Source of the DNA: Saturnia japonica
Taxonomy: Eukaryota; Arthropoda; Insecta; Lepidoptera; Saturniidae
DNA: 64,000 bases
Reading direction: 5' to 3'
NCBI GenBank assembly: GCA_033032175.1
Contig: CM065304.1
Coordinates: 10,354,001 to 10,418,000 of the forward strand
Below the pieces are notes generated by a model. It searched no databases and was not told the DNA's origin. It saw nothing but the letters and a program-made list of their open reading frames with translations. Of this stretch, positions 32,936 to 42,876 are shown piece after piece (position 1 is the stretch's first letter; each line of letters starts with the position of its first letter). The position numbers and the translations under genes are program-made.

Positions 32936-33800
32936 AAATCAAAATATCTTTTATTCAGTTTAGGTCCCAAGAAGGCACTTATGAATGTGAAAACACTACC
33001 AACGGTTCGGAAAACATTCCAGCCATCCTCGTGAATCCTTAATTTTAATAAATAAAAACCGTAGCGTAATAATATTATAGTCCCAATAACGAACCAACTT
33101 GTGGGATGCCGATTCTAGCCAAGGATCTCGAGAAGGTTGGCCCATTAATACCTATTTTTAGACAACGATCTGTTAAATATGATTTAGAAAGTCGAGAGAA
33201 GATCCACACACCTTAATCAGAAATCACCTTCATCTTAAGTATGAGCGTAGTGTAATTAACGCAGTAGAAAACTATTAAAAGATCACAGAATACACTGATT
33301 AAATCCTGCGACTTCTCCCATGCCTCAAATATGTGACTTAATAGCGTTGCACCAGCAACAGTTGTAGATTTTGATTTCTTGAAACAAAACTGCCGACCAT
33401 CTAATATTTTATGTTTATTAAAGTACTATACTTATTGCTTAAGCATAATTTTCTCAAAAATCTTACTAATGGAAGGAAGCACAGAAATTGGTCTATAATT
33501 TCCAACTTTACTCCTACAGCCAGATTTAAACAATGGAACTATTTTACTTATTTTCATCATACCGGGAAAAGTTCCTTTAGCAATACACTGATTAATTATA
33601 TGAGCCAGATATGGCGAAATATTAACAATTAGAGACTGAACTACCATTACTGACATTCCTTAAATATCTTCAGTATGTTTTAAGTTTAATTGCTTAAAAA
33701 CTCTTATTATTTCACCTGCACTAATAGATGTAAAATTAAATTTTGAATTGAAAGGTGTACACAGATTTTGTAAAACTGATGCTTCACCACTAGGTTATGA
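32936..33800 (-). mobile_element. CR1-like non-LTR retrotransposon, decayed 3' half
   Basis: On the minus strand a reverse transcriptase relic (33800 down to about 33130) is followed by a 3' UTR that ends near 32936 with 'tgaataaaagatattttgat'. This is the tail type seen in lepidopteran CR1-like LINEs, whose 3' ends are short TTTGA-like repeats rather than poly(A). The same tail recurs at 36181-36236 and 36352-36472, again inverted. Frame breaks throughout show an old copy. The 5' half (ORF1 and endonuclease) is not present. Confidence 0.65.
33130..33800 (-). pseudogene. LINE reverse transcriptase relic
   Basis: In the order of translation I read 'FTSISAGEIIRVFKQLNLKH', a stop, then 'LAHIINQCIAKGTFPGMMKI' and 'IVPLFKSGCRSKVGNYRPIS' with 'VLPSISKIFEKIM'. 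After another stop comes 'GRQFCFKKSKSTTVAGATLL' and 'ISVFCDLLIVFYCVNYTTLI'. The 'FP..MK...I.P+FK.G....NYRPISVLP..SK+FEK' block is the canonical N-terminal palm of CR1/jockey-type RTs. The next block corresponds to motif A ('D.SKAFD.V.H..L'), in which the second Asp is now Tyr. Several stops and changes make it non-functional. Confidence 0.75.
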
Positions 33801-33854
33801 TATAATATTTTTTTGTTACCTCTGGTGGTATATATGTGAATATATATATATAAA

Positions 33855-34032
33855 CAGAATATAATCTCGATACCTAACAACACCTTAATAATAACCTTAA
33901 TAACATAATACTGTACAGTATGTATTAAAACTCCCGTCGGATCCGTGAAGGTGTTAGGTATCGAGATTATATTCTGCTTATGTTATCTATCTCAGATTAT
34001 AAGTTTTAATACATACCGTACAATATTATGTG
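33855..34032. repeat. Two interleaved inverted repeats (A-B-A'-B')
   Basis: Arm A (33855-33886, starting 'cagaatataatctcgatacc') pairs with A' (33948-33976, ending 'cgagattatattctg') with one 3-base indel. Arm B (33902-33932, 'aacataatactgtacagtat...') pairs with B' (34002-34032, 'agttttaatacataccgtac...') with about three mismatches. The arms alternate, so both cannot form as simple nested hairpins; the topology is that of an H-type pseudoknot. B also contains the palindrome 'tactgtacagta'. The structure has no coding frame and is next to a CR1-like relic and an AT microsatellite. Its origin is unknown. Confidence 0.7.
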
Positions 34033-34042
34033 TTAGCACATG

Positions 34043-34082
<40 letters not shown>
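34043..34082. repeat. AT microsatellite
   Basis: An uninterrupted (TA)n run of roughly 15 units within this interval, directly after the interleaved inverted repeats. An open frame across it is an artefact of the repeat. Confidence 0.9.
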
Positions 34083-34170
34083 CCTTTTTCGGGTTCGACA
34101 GGGTTTTTAATACATATTGTATATAAAATTCTTGTGTGCATTGCTTTATCAAGACAATGGTTTATAGAGA

Positions 34171-34434
34171 GTCCGATAGGTGTTGCTGTCGGCGGGCCCT
34201 TAACTACCAGAAAGGGCAGAACAACGTCTACCGAGCCAGCTAGTTTGTACATACAAAAAAGTTCAGTTTGCTTCCGTTAGTGATTCCAAGAATTCTGAAC
34301 GTCTTTAGCGATTGAACTTATATTTACGTAATATGTTTGTTTAATATGATGTTAGGATCTATCAAGTGGCGCGGTGGTAGAGCCATTAATTACTGGAAAG
34401 TGCAAAAAAACGTTTGCCAGCTCAACTAGTATAA
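34171..34434 (+). repeat. Degenerate direct duplication of an 80 bp unit
   Basis: 34171-34250 and 34355-34432 share order and spacing, for example 'ccttaactaccagaaaggg' against 'cattaattactggaaagtg', then 'accgagccagctagt' against 'ccagctcaactagt'. The second unit contains 'tggcgcggtggtag' (34367-34380), which resembles a pol III A box, but no B box follows. It may be a decayed SINE pair. Confidence 0.4.
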
Positions 34435-35149
34435 AATAATAATCCGATTTATTTTTATTTCACTCATTTTAAGTGAACTTTGTAAGTAAAGGCCTAGTTA
34501 TGTAATATAACGTTTCTTATATTAAAGTAATGCATATGTAAGTAAATTATGTTCTAATCTAAAATTTATGAGCAATTGTAACATTATTTCAGTATTAATT
34601 TACGTAAGGTACAATTATAATGTAATTAAGGAAATTCAGAATGGAATATATAATAACACGGGCGGATCATTTTAGTGAATATACATTTGTTTCTTATAGG
34701 AAGAAGTGTATATATGGACATTAACTTACTTTCTGTTAGATATAACACGTTAAGATAAAATAGTGAAGCTATTTTTAATTTTTAAAATAGTATAATATTT
34801 TTAGTTAGTAGAAGTTAGTGTTCGCTAAATTAGGTCTTAAATGTACTTTTTTTGTTAATTTAATAGAACTAATTATTGCTATAAAGCGGCACTACTTTCC
34901 AATTTTTAGCTCAACAATACCCGGAAAATTATTAAGAATGTTTTCGTAATTTTAATATTTCGATATACTCACTAAAATAGAATAAATATTTTAAAGAGGT
35001 TAAGTTTGTTTCTTTGTATAAAACCAACTATACTCTGTAACTATTGATCTGACTCTGAAAATTCTTATACTAATATAAAGCTACATTATCAAAATGTGCT
35101 TTTTTTTACTTTTTATAAACGTTTAACGATATTATTCGAGGGTGGTGGC
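34435..35149. other. No gene or element seen
   Basis: AT-rich sequence with no domain-bearing frame. Confidence 0.45.
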
Positions 35150-35410
35150 TAGTATGGAATAAGTAGCAAACAGGGAGGCAGTCTTGTGGTCACTGTAGCC
35201 TATAGTCAACTTCAAATGGATCGTAATCTTGAGGTCAGTCATATTAGGCTGCTACTACTGAGGACACATTGGAACGCCTTATGTACTAGTGCGCATAGTC
35301 AATCACACCTTTCAGACCAAAACACGAGAGCACGAATACTGTTGTTTTGCGGCAAAAATATGTGTGAGTATTCACGGTAATGCCTCCGTAATTGAACCTT
35401 GCACACGTTT
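35150..35410 (+). other. Unclassified moderately GC-rich block
   Basis: Composition is nearer 45 percent GC by eye. A 64-codon plus-strand frame at 35186-35380 starts at a GTG codon and has no domain. Sequence such as 'cggcaaaaatatgtgtgagt' looks repeat-like, but no second copy is in the window. Confidence 0.3.
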
Positions 35411-35559
35411 TACTACTCTTAAGCTATCAGTTAAACTCTAACAAAACCTATAATCAAAGTGTTTACGATCGAAATGCTTCAAACTTTTGAATTATATTGC
35501 TACATTTCTTAGAAGCGGAGCAATTGCCATACAAAGTTTAGATCAGAAAGTACACTAAG

Positions 35560-36060
35560 CGAGAACGAACTAAACAGTGTAGGCGAGCCGTACGGTATGG
35601 CACGTGGTATCGGGTTACAAAGGGGGGTTGGCCGCCCGACGAAAACTAAAAAACGCGAGCGAAAACGCGGGGCACCGTTTATTCAAAATATACCTAAAGT
35701 TTAACTATAATTAAAAATTGTTCGTTATTTTTACGCCCTGTCAGTTACATCAGCCGGTCGGCAAGGTGAACGGCCATAGATAATACGTTATATGATACAG
35801 GCGAGAAGCAGAGTTATTTTATGAATTAATCTGTCGTTTGAAATAACCTCTCGACATCGCAATGCAAAAAGCGAGTGCGGAATCCAACTGAGTTTTAATA
35901 ATATGACCGTGACGCGAACGCATCCAAGATAATATCAATTCAATTTATGACAATACTTAGTTCTGGTTCTGTGCGGCTACAGTGTTGTGTAGGTACGCGA
36001 AACTGATGAATACTTTGATAAGAATTCTGCACGATGCAATCACTGTACGTACGCCATAGG
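35560..36060. promoter_or_regulatory. CpG-rich block, possible promoter or first exon
   Basis: CpG dinucleotides are dense here compared with surroundings ('aaaacgcgagcgaaaacgcg', 'gaccgtgacgcgaacgcatc'). No recognised repeat, no long frame. A 'tcagtt' initiator-like hexamer lies at about 35741, with an 'aacgg' downstream at a spacing close to, but not exactly, that of arthropod downstream promoter motifs. In a methylation-depleted AT-rich genome such a block may be a promoter or conserved element, but nothing here proves transcription. Confidence 0.2.
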
Positions 36061-36180
36061 CTTTGCTATAACTTTAAATTCCAGTTGGTAAATAACTATA
36101 AAACACTGCCCCTAATATTGCTTAGTTAATAACATTGAGCCTTACATTCCAAACTTCGAAGGCTTGTTTATTCCAAAAAC

Positions 36181-36236
36181 AAATCCGAAAATACTTTATT
36201 CCGTTTAGGCGCTAAGAAGGCGAGTGCAACTCAAAA
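36181..36236 (-). repeat. CR1-like LINE 3' end fragment, copy 2
   Basis: The plus strand reads 'atactttattccgtttaggc' and 'gctaagaaggcgagtgcaac'. It corresponds to the tail of the relic at 32936-33050 ('cttttattcagtttaggtcc', 'caagaaggcactt'). Only the last part of the 3' UTR is present, as expected for a strongly 5'-truncated insertion. Confidence 0.5.
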
Positions 36237-36351
36237 ATATATAATAATGGATATAATTAGTAATAAGAAAATTTTAGTTGAATTTGAATTGTCTATTAGT
36301 TTATAGTTTTTTGTTTAAAAACGAAGTTCAAGTTAAAATTAAAATTATTTC

Positions 36352-36472
36352 AAAATCAAAATACTTTTTCAATTTAGACCATAAGAAGGCACCTGTGAAC
36401 GACAAATCACTATTATAGGTTCGGAAAACATCCCACTCATCGAGAAGAGCTGGTAAGAAACTCAGTTTATCA
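36352..36472 (-). repeat. CR1-like LINE 3' end fragment, copy 3
   Basis: The plus strand reads 'caaaatcaaaatactttttc', then 'ataagaaggcacctgtgaac', 'ggttcggaaaacatcccact' and 'gctggtaagaaactcag'. It matches 32936-33010 closely in order ('ggttcggaaaacattccagc'). This copy keeps more of the 3' UTR than copy 2. Non-coding. Confidence 0.65.
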
Positions 36473-37244
36473 ATTTTTTTCTCTTGATTTTGGTTTTTGG
36501 TTGATTTGATTTTGCTAATTTCTAAATCTATTAGATGTTTAGCCGGTAGAAAACACGCACTTTTACTCAGTCTAAATTCTGTTCACGAATTTGTAAACAC
36601 ATAATAATAATATTTACTTAAAGTATGTTTAAATAAACTTTATGACTACTGAAGTAGTAGTCCGTCTTATAATATTTTTATTAATACCTTATATTCTTTC
36701 ATAACTACCATACATTATAAATGGTTATGTTTCATTAGGTATATACACTGCGAATGTTATTGTAAAAGATCATTGTCAATTAAACATCTTATGTCTATCA
36801 ACTTTGACACTTATTATGATTTATGAAGTTAGTTTTATAAAGCTAAGAAGTACTTATAAACGAACAGGCCGCCGCAACACATTGGACAACGCCGTTACGA
36901 TATCTCGGTTTACTCTTGTGAAAATCGTTACTTACAATCTCGTACGATCAGTAGTCTAGACGCATCTTGGCCCAGAGGATACGGGACCGGTTTCCCTCTG
37001 ATCTAACCATTCGATTATCACGGCTTCAATATAAAACTGCGCATAAGAAACAACCTCTTAACAAAGTATTTATATCCTATACTTAGCTGGCCGCGGAGAC
37101 GTTGTTCTGCTCATTCTAATTCGATCATTTCGCCATCCATCGTGTTCAGGGGAAACAAAATAACATTATCCATGGACAAAACATGTAAATTTACCAATTT
37201 TCATGGCGATGTGTCAAACGGTGTTGTAATTTATCAATGTTATT
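36473..37244. other. No gene seen
   Basis: AT-rich, with a CpG-richer spot near 36865-36990 that has no open frame of interest. Confidence 0.45.
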
Positions 37245-37617
37245 TTATATACTAGCGCTTCACTCCCGTCATTAACCTTGTAACTAAATTACTAAATACG
37301 AATTTTCATAGATCTATCTTCAAAAATGAATATTTATACAAACTTTCATCCCTTTTTCACTACCTTAAGGGGTTGAATTTTCAAAAATCCTTCCTTAGTG
37401 CTCAGCTACAGTGTTAAAAGAATCCGCATGCAAATTTTCACGGTCCTAGTCCTAGTATTTTTTTTTTTTTAATGACTACACTGTTAGCCTTAGGGGCCCT
37501 ATCCAAAAACAGAGCCGCTGCGGCTTTTACAGCTTCACCGGACTTGTCATAGCTCAAGTAGTTTGGGCTGTGCGTTTATATGTCAGTCAGTCAGTCGGCC
37601 CTTTTATATATATATAT
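37245..37617 (+). repeat. Dispersed repeat A, copy 1, split by a short retroposon
   Basis: Head 'actagcgcttcactcccgtc', middle 'caaactttcatccctttttc' and 'accttaaggggttgaatttt', end 'tagtttgggctgtgcgttta' followed by 'gtcagtcagtcagtcgg'. The same order is seen without interruption at 60157-60420. The short retroposon copy 3 (37458-37546) lies between 'cctagta' and the 'tagtttggg' end. Non-coding; a repeat common in Lepidoptera. Confidence 0.65.
37458..37546 (-). mobile_element. Ultra-short poly(A) retroposon, copy 3, nested
   Basis: Thirteen Ts are followed by 'actgttagccttaggggccc', 'tatccaaaaacagagccgct' and the end 'caccggacttg', nearly identical to copy 2 at 21713-21802. It interrupts repeat A: the flanks 'tcctagtcctagta' and 'tcatagctcaagta' agree at 10 of 14 positions and look like a decayed target duplication. 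The empty-site paralogue at about 60365-60385 reads straight through. Confidence 0.7.
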
Positions 37618-37647
37618 AGATATACCAACATGCATTTTTGTATAAGT

Positions 37648-38284
37648 ACTAGCTTCTGCCTGCGACTTCGTCTGCGTGGACTTTAGAACTGGGATAAAAG
37701 TATTATATTATTATATATGTTCATCATCTATCAGATTATAGTCTATCTGTTTACCAAATTTGATCCAAATCCATTTATAATAAAACTAGCTGGTAGGCTT
37801 CGTCTACGTAGGTTATAGACATTTAATCAGGGAATATTTTATGATATCCCTTGTCTAAACATGTCTTGGGTAATTTTATTTAAGTACATGCAAGCTATCT
37901 CTTCTACAAATATCGAAAATATGCCAACGGTTTAGTTTAGTCTGAAAAGTCTTTTTAAAGATTAAAAATAATTGAAACCATCCACTGTTTTATCGGCCTG
38001 AGGAATGCTTTTTCTAAAACGCTGAATACTTTATTTATTACCAAATGCATATCTATAAATTTTTATATTCCTGAGAAATGATTGATTCTTTATACAAACT
38101 TTCATCCTCTTTTACACTCCTTCCTGTTTTATTTTCGCGACAATAGGTAGCCTGTATTCTTCTCCATGGCCCATTCTATCTTTATACCAATATTTATCGA
38201 AATTGGATCAACGACTTAGACGTGAAAACGTAACAGACAGACAGCTTGAGTTACATTCGCATTCATAATATTAGTATGGATAAC
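37648..38284 (+). repeat. Family A' repeat, composite copy
   Basis: Begins 'cttctgcctgcgacttcgtc' and ends 'attcgcattcataatattag'. A second head-like segment, 'agctggtaggcttcgtctac', appears at about 37790, so two copies may be joined. The 3' part has the usual order: 'caaactttcatcctctttta', 'ccatggcccattctatcttt', 'gacttagacgtgaaaacgta', 'acagacagacag'. Non-coding. Confidence 0.6.
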
Positions 38285-38317
38285 AGTAGCTAAGATGATA
38301 ATATCACTTATATCTAT

Positions 38318-38832
38318 ACTAATAAAACTGTAGTTCTGTCTATACATGTACTTTTTCCAAAGGAGAATACCCATGGATACATGGAATACGGTCACATTGC
38401 GTCTAATTGAATTTTGTTCATAATGCTCAAGATTTACTGTATTCCGATAGACATACTAAATGAAGGAAACTGACCACGAATACGCGATAAAAAAAATTGC
38501 CTGTCTGTTTGTATGTTTAGATTTAACTGAAAAGCGGCTTCGCCGATTCTTATGCCACTTTTTACATGGGTTGCTTATGTCATTGGTCAATTGATAGGGT
38601 AATAAAAATTTTCAATATTACTTTTAGAAATCGTAAAAAAGAATTTCCAAAAATTTTTTTTTTAATTCTTATGTGATTTTGACGAAATTATGTACACGGG
38701 AAGTATATATAAGTCATTCCGCGATTGACGGGATATAAGAATTGTCAATAATACTTTTAGAAATGATAAAAAAAATAGATAATAGGTACTGCGTAATAAT
38801 AAACGCATGCGGAACCGCGGGCACACTGCTAG
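38318..38832 (+). repeat. Repeat P with internal duplication of about 134 bp
   Basis: Starts 'tctatactaataaaactgta' and ends 'gcggaaccgcgggcacactg' followed by 'ctagt', as many lepidopteran repeats do. Within it, 'attacttttagaaatcgtaa' (near 38618) and 'atacttttagaaatgataaa' (near 38752) begin two related units. The minus-strand open frame across 38662-38859 is incidental. Confidence 0.5.
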
Positions 38833-40134
38833 TAATCTTATAATCTGATAAAATACCATTTTTTAAGTATTTGCCTACAGTAGACATAACTTACTTTAAA
38901 ATTCAAATAGAAGTTCATTTATTTATTTTAACCAAACAAGATTTTTTTCCTACTTTAGCCACTATAAAAATCGTCGCCAGCATTCAAATTGCTTTTAAAT
39001 TATTCTTAGGCAACATAAATAATTCGTAAATAAACGTTTAGCGGTATATCTTGTCACGAACTGCGTATATTATGCAACACGTCAATTAGCAATTCCTTGG
39101 TAACGGAACTCGATGGTGCGTCCAAGAGATTTTCGAATATTTCACCTCCAGTTGCATTATTGATTTGCAGTGCCGTTACTGTCAAAGACTATAAATTGAA
39201 ATAATGATCGACAACGACATAGTAAATCAAGTAACTTTAAAAACCATTAATAATAAAGTATGTTATTTTTATTTGTAATGTAAAATTATTGAATTGTGAA
39301 AATTAATTTATTTTCAATGTACATAATCAATATTTATATTTACCGTGAAATAAAATACTTGCAATCAGTTTTATAATATAATGGGCATACAATGGAATAA
39401 TTCTTTAGGTAAGTACAAAAATATATGGAGCTAAAAAGAATCCCAAAAGTTAATAGTAAAAAAAAGACCGTTATATGGACAGCCGACAGAAGTGAAAACT
39501 CAAAACAATGGGATAACTAGTTCTTTTTTAAATTTTTAAATCAATTATTGTCTGAATTATTGCAGGGCATGTCGGTGACGCGATATCAAAATATACTACC
39601 AATCAAAAGAGTAAAACACGTTTAAGATACGGTCGAGTTTATAATACGTCACGAGAATGTCGAGGTCATCGGTGACGCGAACCCATAAAATTTTCCCCTA
39701 CCGAAAATCGCTCAACGCAGCTAAAGAAGCTTTCACTTCAATTACAACTATTTATATTGTGAAATATCTCCTTAAGAACAAATAACAAAATTTATAAAAC
39801 ATAGTAATAAACTTAACCGCGAGTGTTTGTAAAAATATTCTATACAGTGCAAAAATACTTTAACGTGTAAAAGGTTGTACCGAATAAAAAGCTGTGTACA
39901 CAAACAAATTTACTTCATTGTTTCGGTTTACACTACTGGGTTTAATAGAATCTATAATTATATACTGTAGTGTATTTTAAACAATGTATTCTAAGCGGAT
40001 GTTCTACATAAACCCCGGTTGATTAAGAATTTAACAAGCTTGATTGTACGGATGACAACATGTCTAGTAGACATTGTTATTATTTTTATTTCAATTGCCT
40101 GATCATTTCATATACTAATAAATTAAACCTTAAG
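38833..40134. other. No gene seen; one repeated 12-mer
   Basis: AT-rich to mixed sequence. The 12-mer 'tcggtgacgcga' occurs twice, at 39572-39583 and 39669-39680, inside the only CpG-rich part. No frame with a domain. Confidence 0.4.
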
Positions 40135-40385
40135 ATTGTTTTTGTTTGTTCCAAGGCACTAATCTCTGGATTTACCGCTTACATTTGACTTTAATAATAG
40201 CCTATTTATTGAGGATGATTATAGAGTACATAACTTCACGCTACGATTCTTAGAAGCAGATCAGTAACCATGAACGTCAAAAGTTCCGGAAAGTAGTGGA
40301 AGTGAAAAATAAATAAAGATAGGATACACGTCGCGCGCGGTGGAGAGTTATTGAGATGGTTGGAAACCGTGGGGCATAGCTAGTT
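40135..40385 (+). repeat. Dispersed repeat F, copy 2
   Basis: Blocks 'tattgaggatgattatagag', 'cttcacgctacgattcttag', 'cagatcagtaaccatgaacg' and 'gaaaccgtggggcatagcta' match 11300-11582 in order. The 3' end is the same 'agctagtt'. Non-coding. Confidence 0.6.
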
Positions 40386-40547
40386 AAAATTTAACACTTA
40401 ATTATAACTTAGGGAAAACGTAGCTTCCTATTACTAAAAGAATGTTAAGAATTAGATCAGTAGTTCCAGAGAAATCTCTAGTATGATGTAGGGCGTAAGT
40501 AATTCTGCTACAACTAAAACTTTACCTCTTTAAGTAGTTATAGATCC

Positions 40548-40756
40548 CAACAAAAACATAAATGTGAAACTTGCCAAGTTAGAAATCCCATGTTAAAGAA
40601 AGTATCAAAATGTTTCGTAAATAAATTGAAGAACTTACATTCCTACACTCATAATTAAAGGAACTGTTATGGAATTTGGCACTCGTTAGATCTCCGGTCT
40701 TTTATCTGTGACAACGACTACCCCGAAAGTTGTTTCTCACATTTATGTTTTTGTTG
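40548..40756. repeat. Perfect 20 bp inverted repeat, 169-base loop
   Basis: The left arm 'caacaaaaacataaatgtga' (40548-40567) is the exact reverse complement of 40737-40756. The arms do not extend further. No recognised element carries them. Confidence 0.65.
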
Positions 40757-40787
40757 TGATATCATTACTTTTTGCAAAGCAGTATAA

Positions 40788-41033
40788 CGCCGTCTATTTG
40801 TGAGCGAATTAAAACATCATTGTAGTTAATGCTCATTTTGAGTATCATTTCGTTTAAAATCTATCAATAATTTTACTTCTTTTAAGTTTTTGCTAGTACA
40901 ACTATTATTAAAAGTGTCCAATGGCCATAGAAATCGGGAAAATATTATACAACGCTAGCGCGCATAAATAGGCACACGCCGTCTATTGTTGAGTGGATGG
41001 AAACACGGTTGTAGTTGATGCTCATTCTTCCTT
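40788..41033 (+). repeat. Direct duplication of a 56 bp unit
   Basis: 40788-40843 ('aacgccgtctatttgtgagc', then 'ttgtagttaatgctcatttt') and 40976-41033 ('cacgccgtctattgttgagt', then 'ttgtagttgatgctcattct') are diverged copies about 188 bp apart. With the inverted repeat just upstream this suggests an unrecognised repetitive element at about 40540-41165. Confidence 0.5.
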
Positions 41034-41170
41034 GATTTTTTCCTTTCTATATGCTTAACGATCTAACTTGGTGCCAAATTTCAAGTTTCTAAGTTACCTA
41101 GAATTGGTCTAGGTTTTTGATGAGTTATTGAGTCAGTCAGTGATAAAATGCTACTTTTTAGAATTGGTTT
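41034..41170 (+). repeat. Repeat tail fragment
   Basis: The order 'ttggtgccaaatttcaagtt', 'tggtctaggtttttgatgag', 'gagtcagtcagtga' is that of the 3' end of lepidopteran repeat-A-like elements. Non-coding. Confidence 0.4.
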
Positions 41171-42640
41171 ATTCATACAATTTGAGTTTCTAGGTTTTCA
41201 AGGGAGGTTTATTAAACATACAAAATTGAAGTGTGTAAGTCGTATAGTTTTTGCCTTATGGAAGGGTCAAAAATAGTTCGAAATGATTAGTGTAAATATA
41301 TATGTGTCTAGATATATACCTTAAAAGATAATAAGATTCCCCAAGGTAATGCTTTAGGTTTTGCTTTATCATAAGACCAAAAACAAAAAAAATTAAACAT
41401 GTATTATTTACGTCTCTCACAGTAAAAAATGTTCTTGTTTACAATTTAGACCAATAACTAATTTAAAATGAATTTGGTAAAAACAAACAAAATTAAAAAA
41501 GAAAAACACTGCACTTGGCAATTTATTTATTGTTTTGTTATAAAATGGGTAAGGCTTCTTGTCTTAAGTATACACTCCTGCAACCAGGAATGCAAGCTTT
41601 TAAATAAATGCCTCACGTTTACAGCTGGAATCTCTTCCCAGGAATTTTTTAAAGCGTTATTCAACTGCTGCTGATTGTTAACCTCTGGGTTACTGTCTAA
41701 CTATTCGTTTTAATTGGTCGTACGAGTATCATTTCAAACTGAACTGTATGTTGACCACAGTAACACAAATACGAAAGAGTGTTCCAGTAATGGCAGGGTC
41801 GCTCGAGACTTATATATGCATAAGCTAATATCCTATAATTATAATAAATTTAAATTAAATTATAATATTTAATATTCGGCGCCGTCTACACGAGCCCTAA
41901 CGCTAATTCTACCCAAATCATGTCTACTTGTAACACTGCCGGTCACCTAAAAGTGATTTTATGTAGTTAGCATAAATATTTCTTCGAGAATCGGGCAGCA
42001 GCTAATCAACAGAGCACTGGGATCATTGTCATGGCTGTGTTTTCAGTAACCGTGTCCATTTCTAAAACCAAATTAAAGTAATAATAATTATCAAAGTACC
42101 TTGTACAGGTAAAGTCACTGGTAGTACCTAGTTTACAGTTTTATTAAGTCTGTTTTTATAAACAATTCTTAACGGATCAACGGTTAACGCAAAGCCAAAA
42201 CTGCTGAATGGTTACATCTACAAAAACCAAATATGAAAAATAGACACCTTTTGTGATACAAGTGTTTATAATCCTATGAAAATTGATTTTGTTGTGACCA
42301 GAGAGAGAGTACAGCCCTCCGTGTTGAAGTTGTTATTTTAATATTTTTGTATCGGTCTCGGTCACAAATAAGTACAAAAGTGTTGATAGTTTTAAAACAT
42401 AGCAATTATACAAACTATAAACATATATAATAATCTGATGTGAGCGATGTAGCTAATGTGTGCGGTACATAAATAAAAAAAGTTATATGTATATACTCAA
42501 ATTGAGTAAATTGGTTTCCAGTAAAAAAACGAATTATTTTTATAGCATGGTATATACCTACACAACATCATAATAAATTTTAGATACCTATAATAAAAAG
42601 TTGTAAACATGTAAATGATAATTAAATTTGAGTAGATGAC
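41171..42640. other. No gene seen
   Basis: AT-rich. A 68-codon frame at 41468-41674 that starts with ATG has no family resemblance or neighbouring exon signal that I can support. Confidence 0.45.
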
Positions 42641-42761
42641 TTTAGATATCGTTCCGTAACGAGGAATGACGGCATATTTTTCAATTGTATTTCTTGGGAA
42701 CTCCTAACAGATTGAAACGGTCGTTTGTCAGATCCGCAAATATAAAAAATGTAAGAGATGG

Positions 42762-42872
42762 TATAAAAAACGTCGGCTACGCACTAACAGTTCTGTTCAA
42801 GCCTTTACAATTGCAAGTTGAGTAGCAATAAGGAACGTGACAAAACACATCCGTTAGACATATTATAAAAAC
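42762..42872 (+). promoter_or_regulatory. Candidate TATA plus initiator core promoter
   Basis: 'tataaaa' at 42762-42768 is followed 27 bases later by 'acagtt' (A at 42789), close to the arthropod initiator. This spacing is the normal one for TATA-dependent insect genes. Downstream, 'cctag|gtatta' at about 42871-42876 could be a splice donor of a short non-coding first exon. There is no coding frame nearby to support it, so this is a candidate only; chance occurrence in AT-rich DNA is quite possible. Confidence 0.25.
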
Positions 42873-42876
42873 CTAG

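Noticed and set aside
33945..34280. 111-codon plus-strand frame
   Set aside because: Its centre is the (TA)n microsatellite giving Tyr-Ile repeats, and the rest crosses inverted repeats.
34367..34380. A-box-like motif considered as a tRNA gene
   Set aside because: No B box, anticodon arm or acceptor stem; at best a SINE remnant.
35744..35776. Initiator with downstream promoter motif
   Set aside because: The downstream 'aacgg' is about two bases off the required spacing, so it is kept only as part of the general CpG-rich block.
41468..41674. 68-codon ATG-started frame
   Set aside because: Not supported by composition, motif or neighbours; length is within chance for this window.
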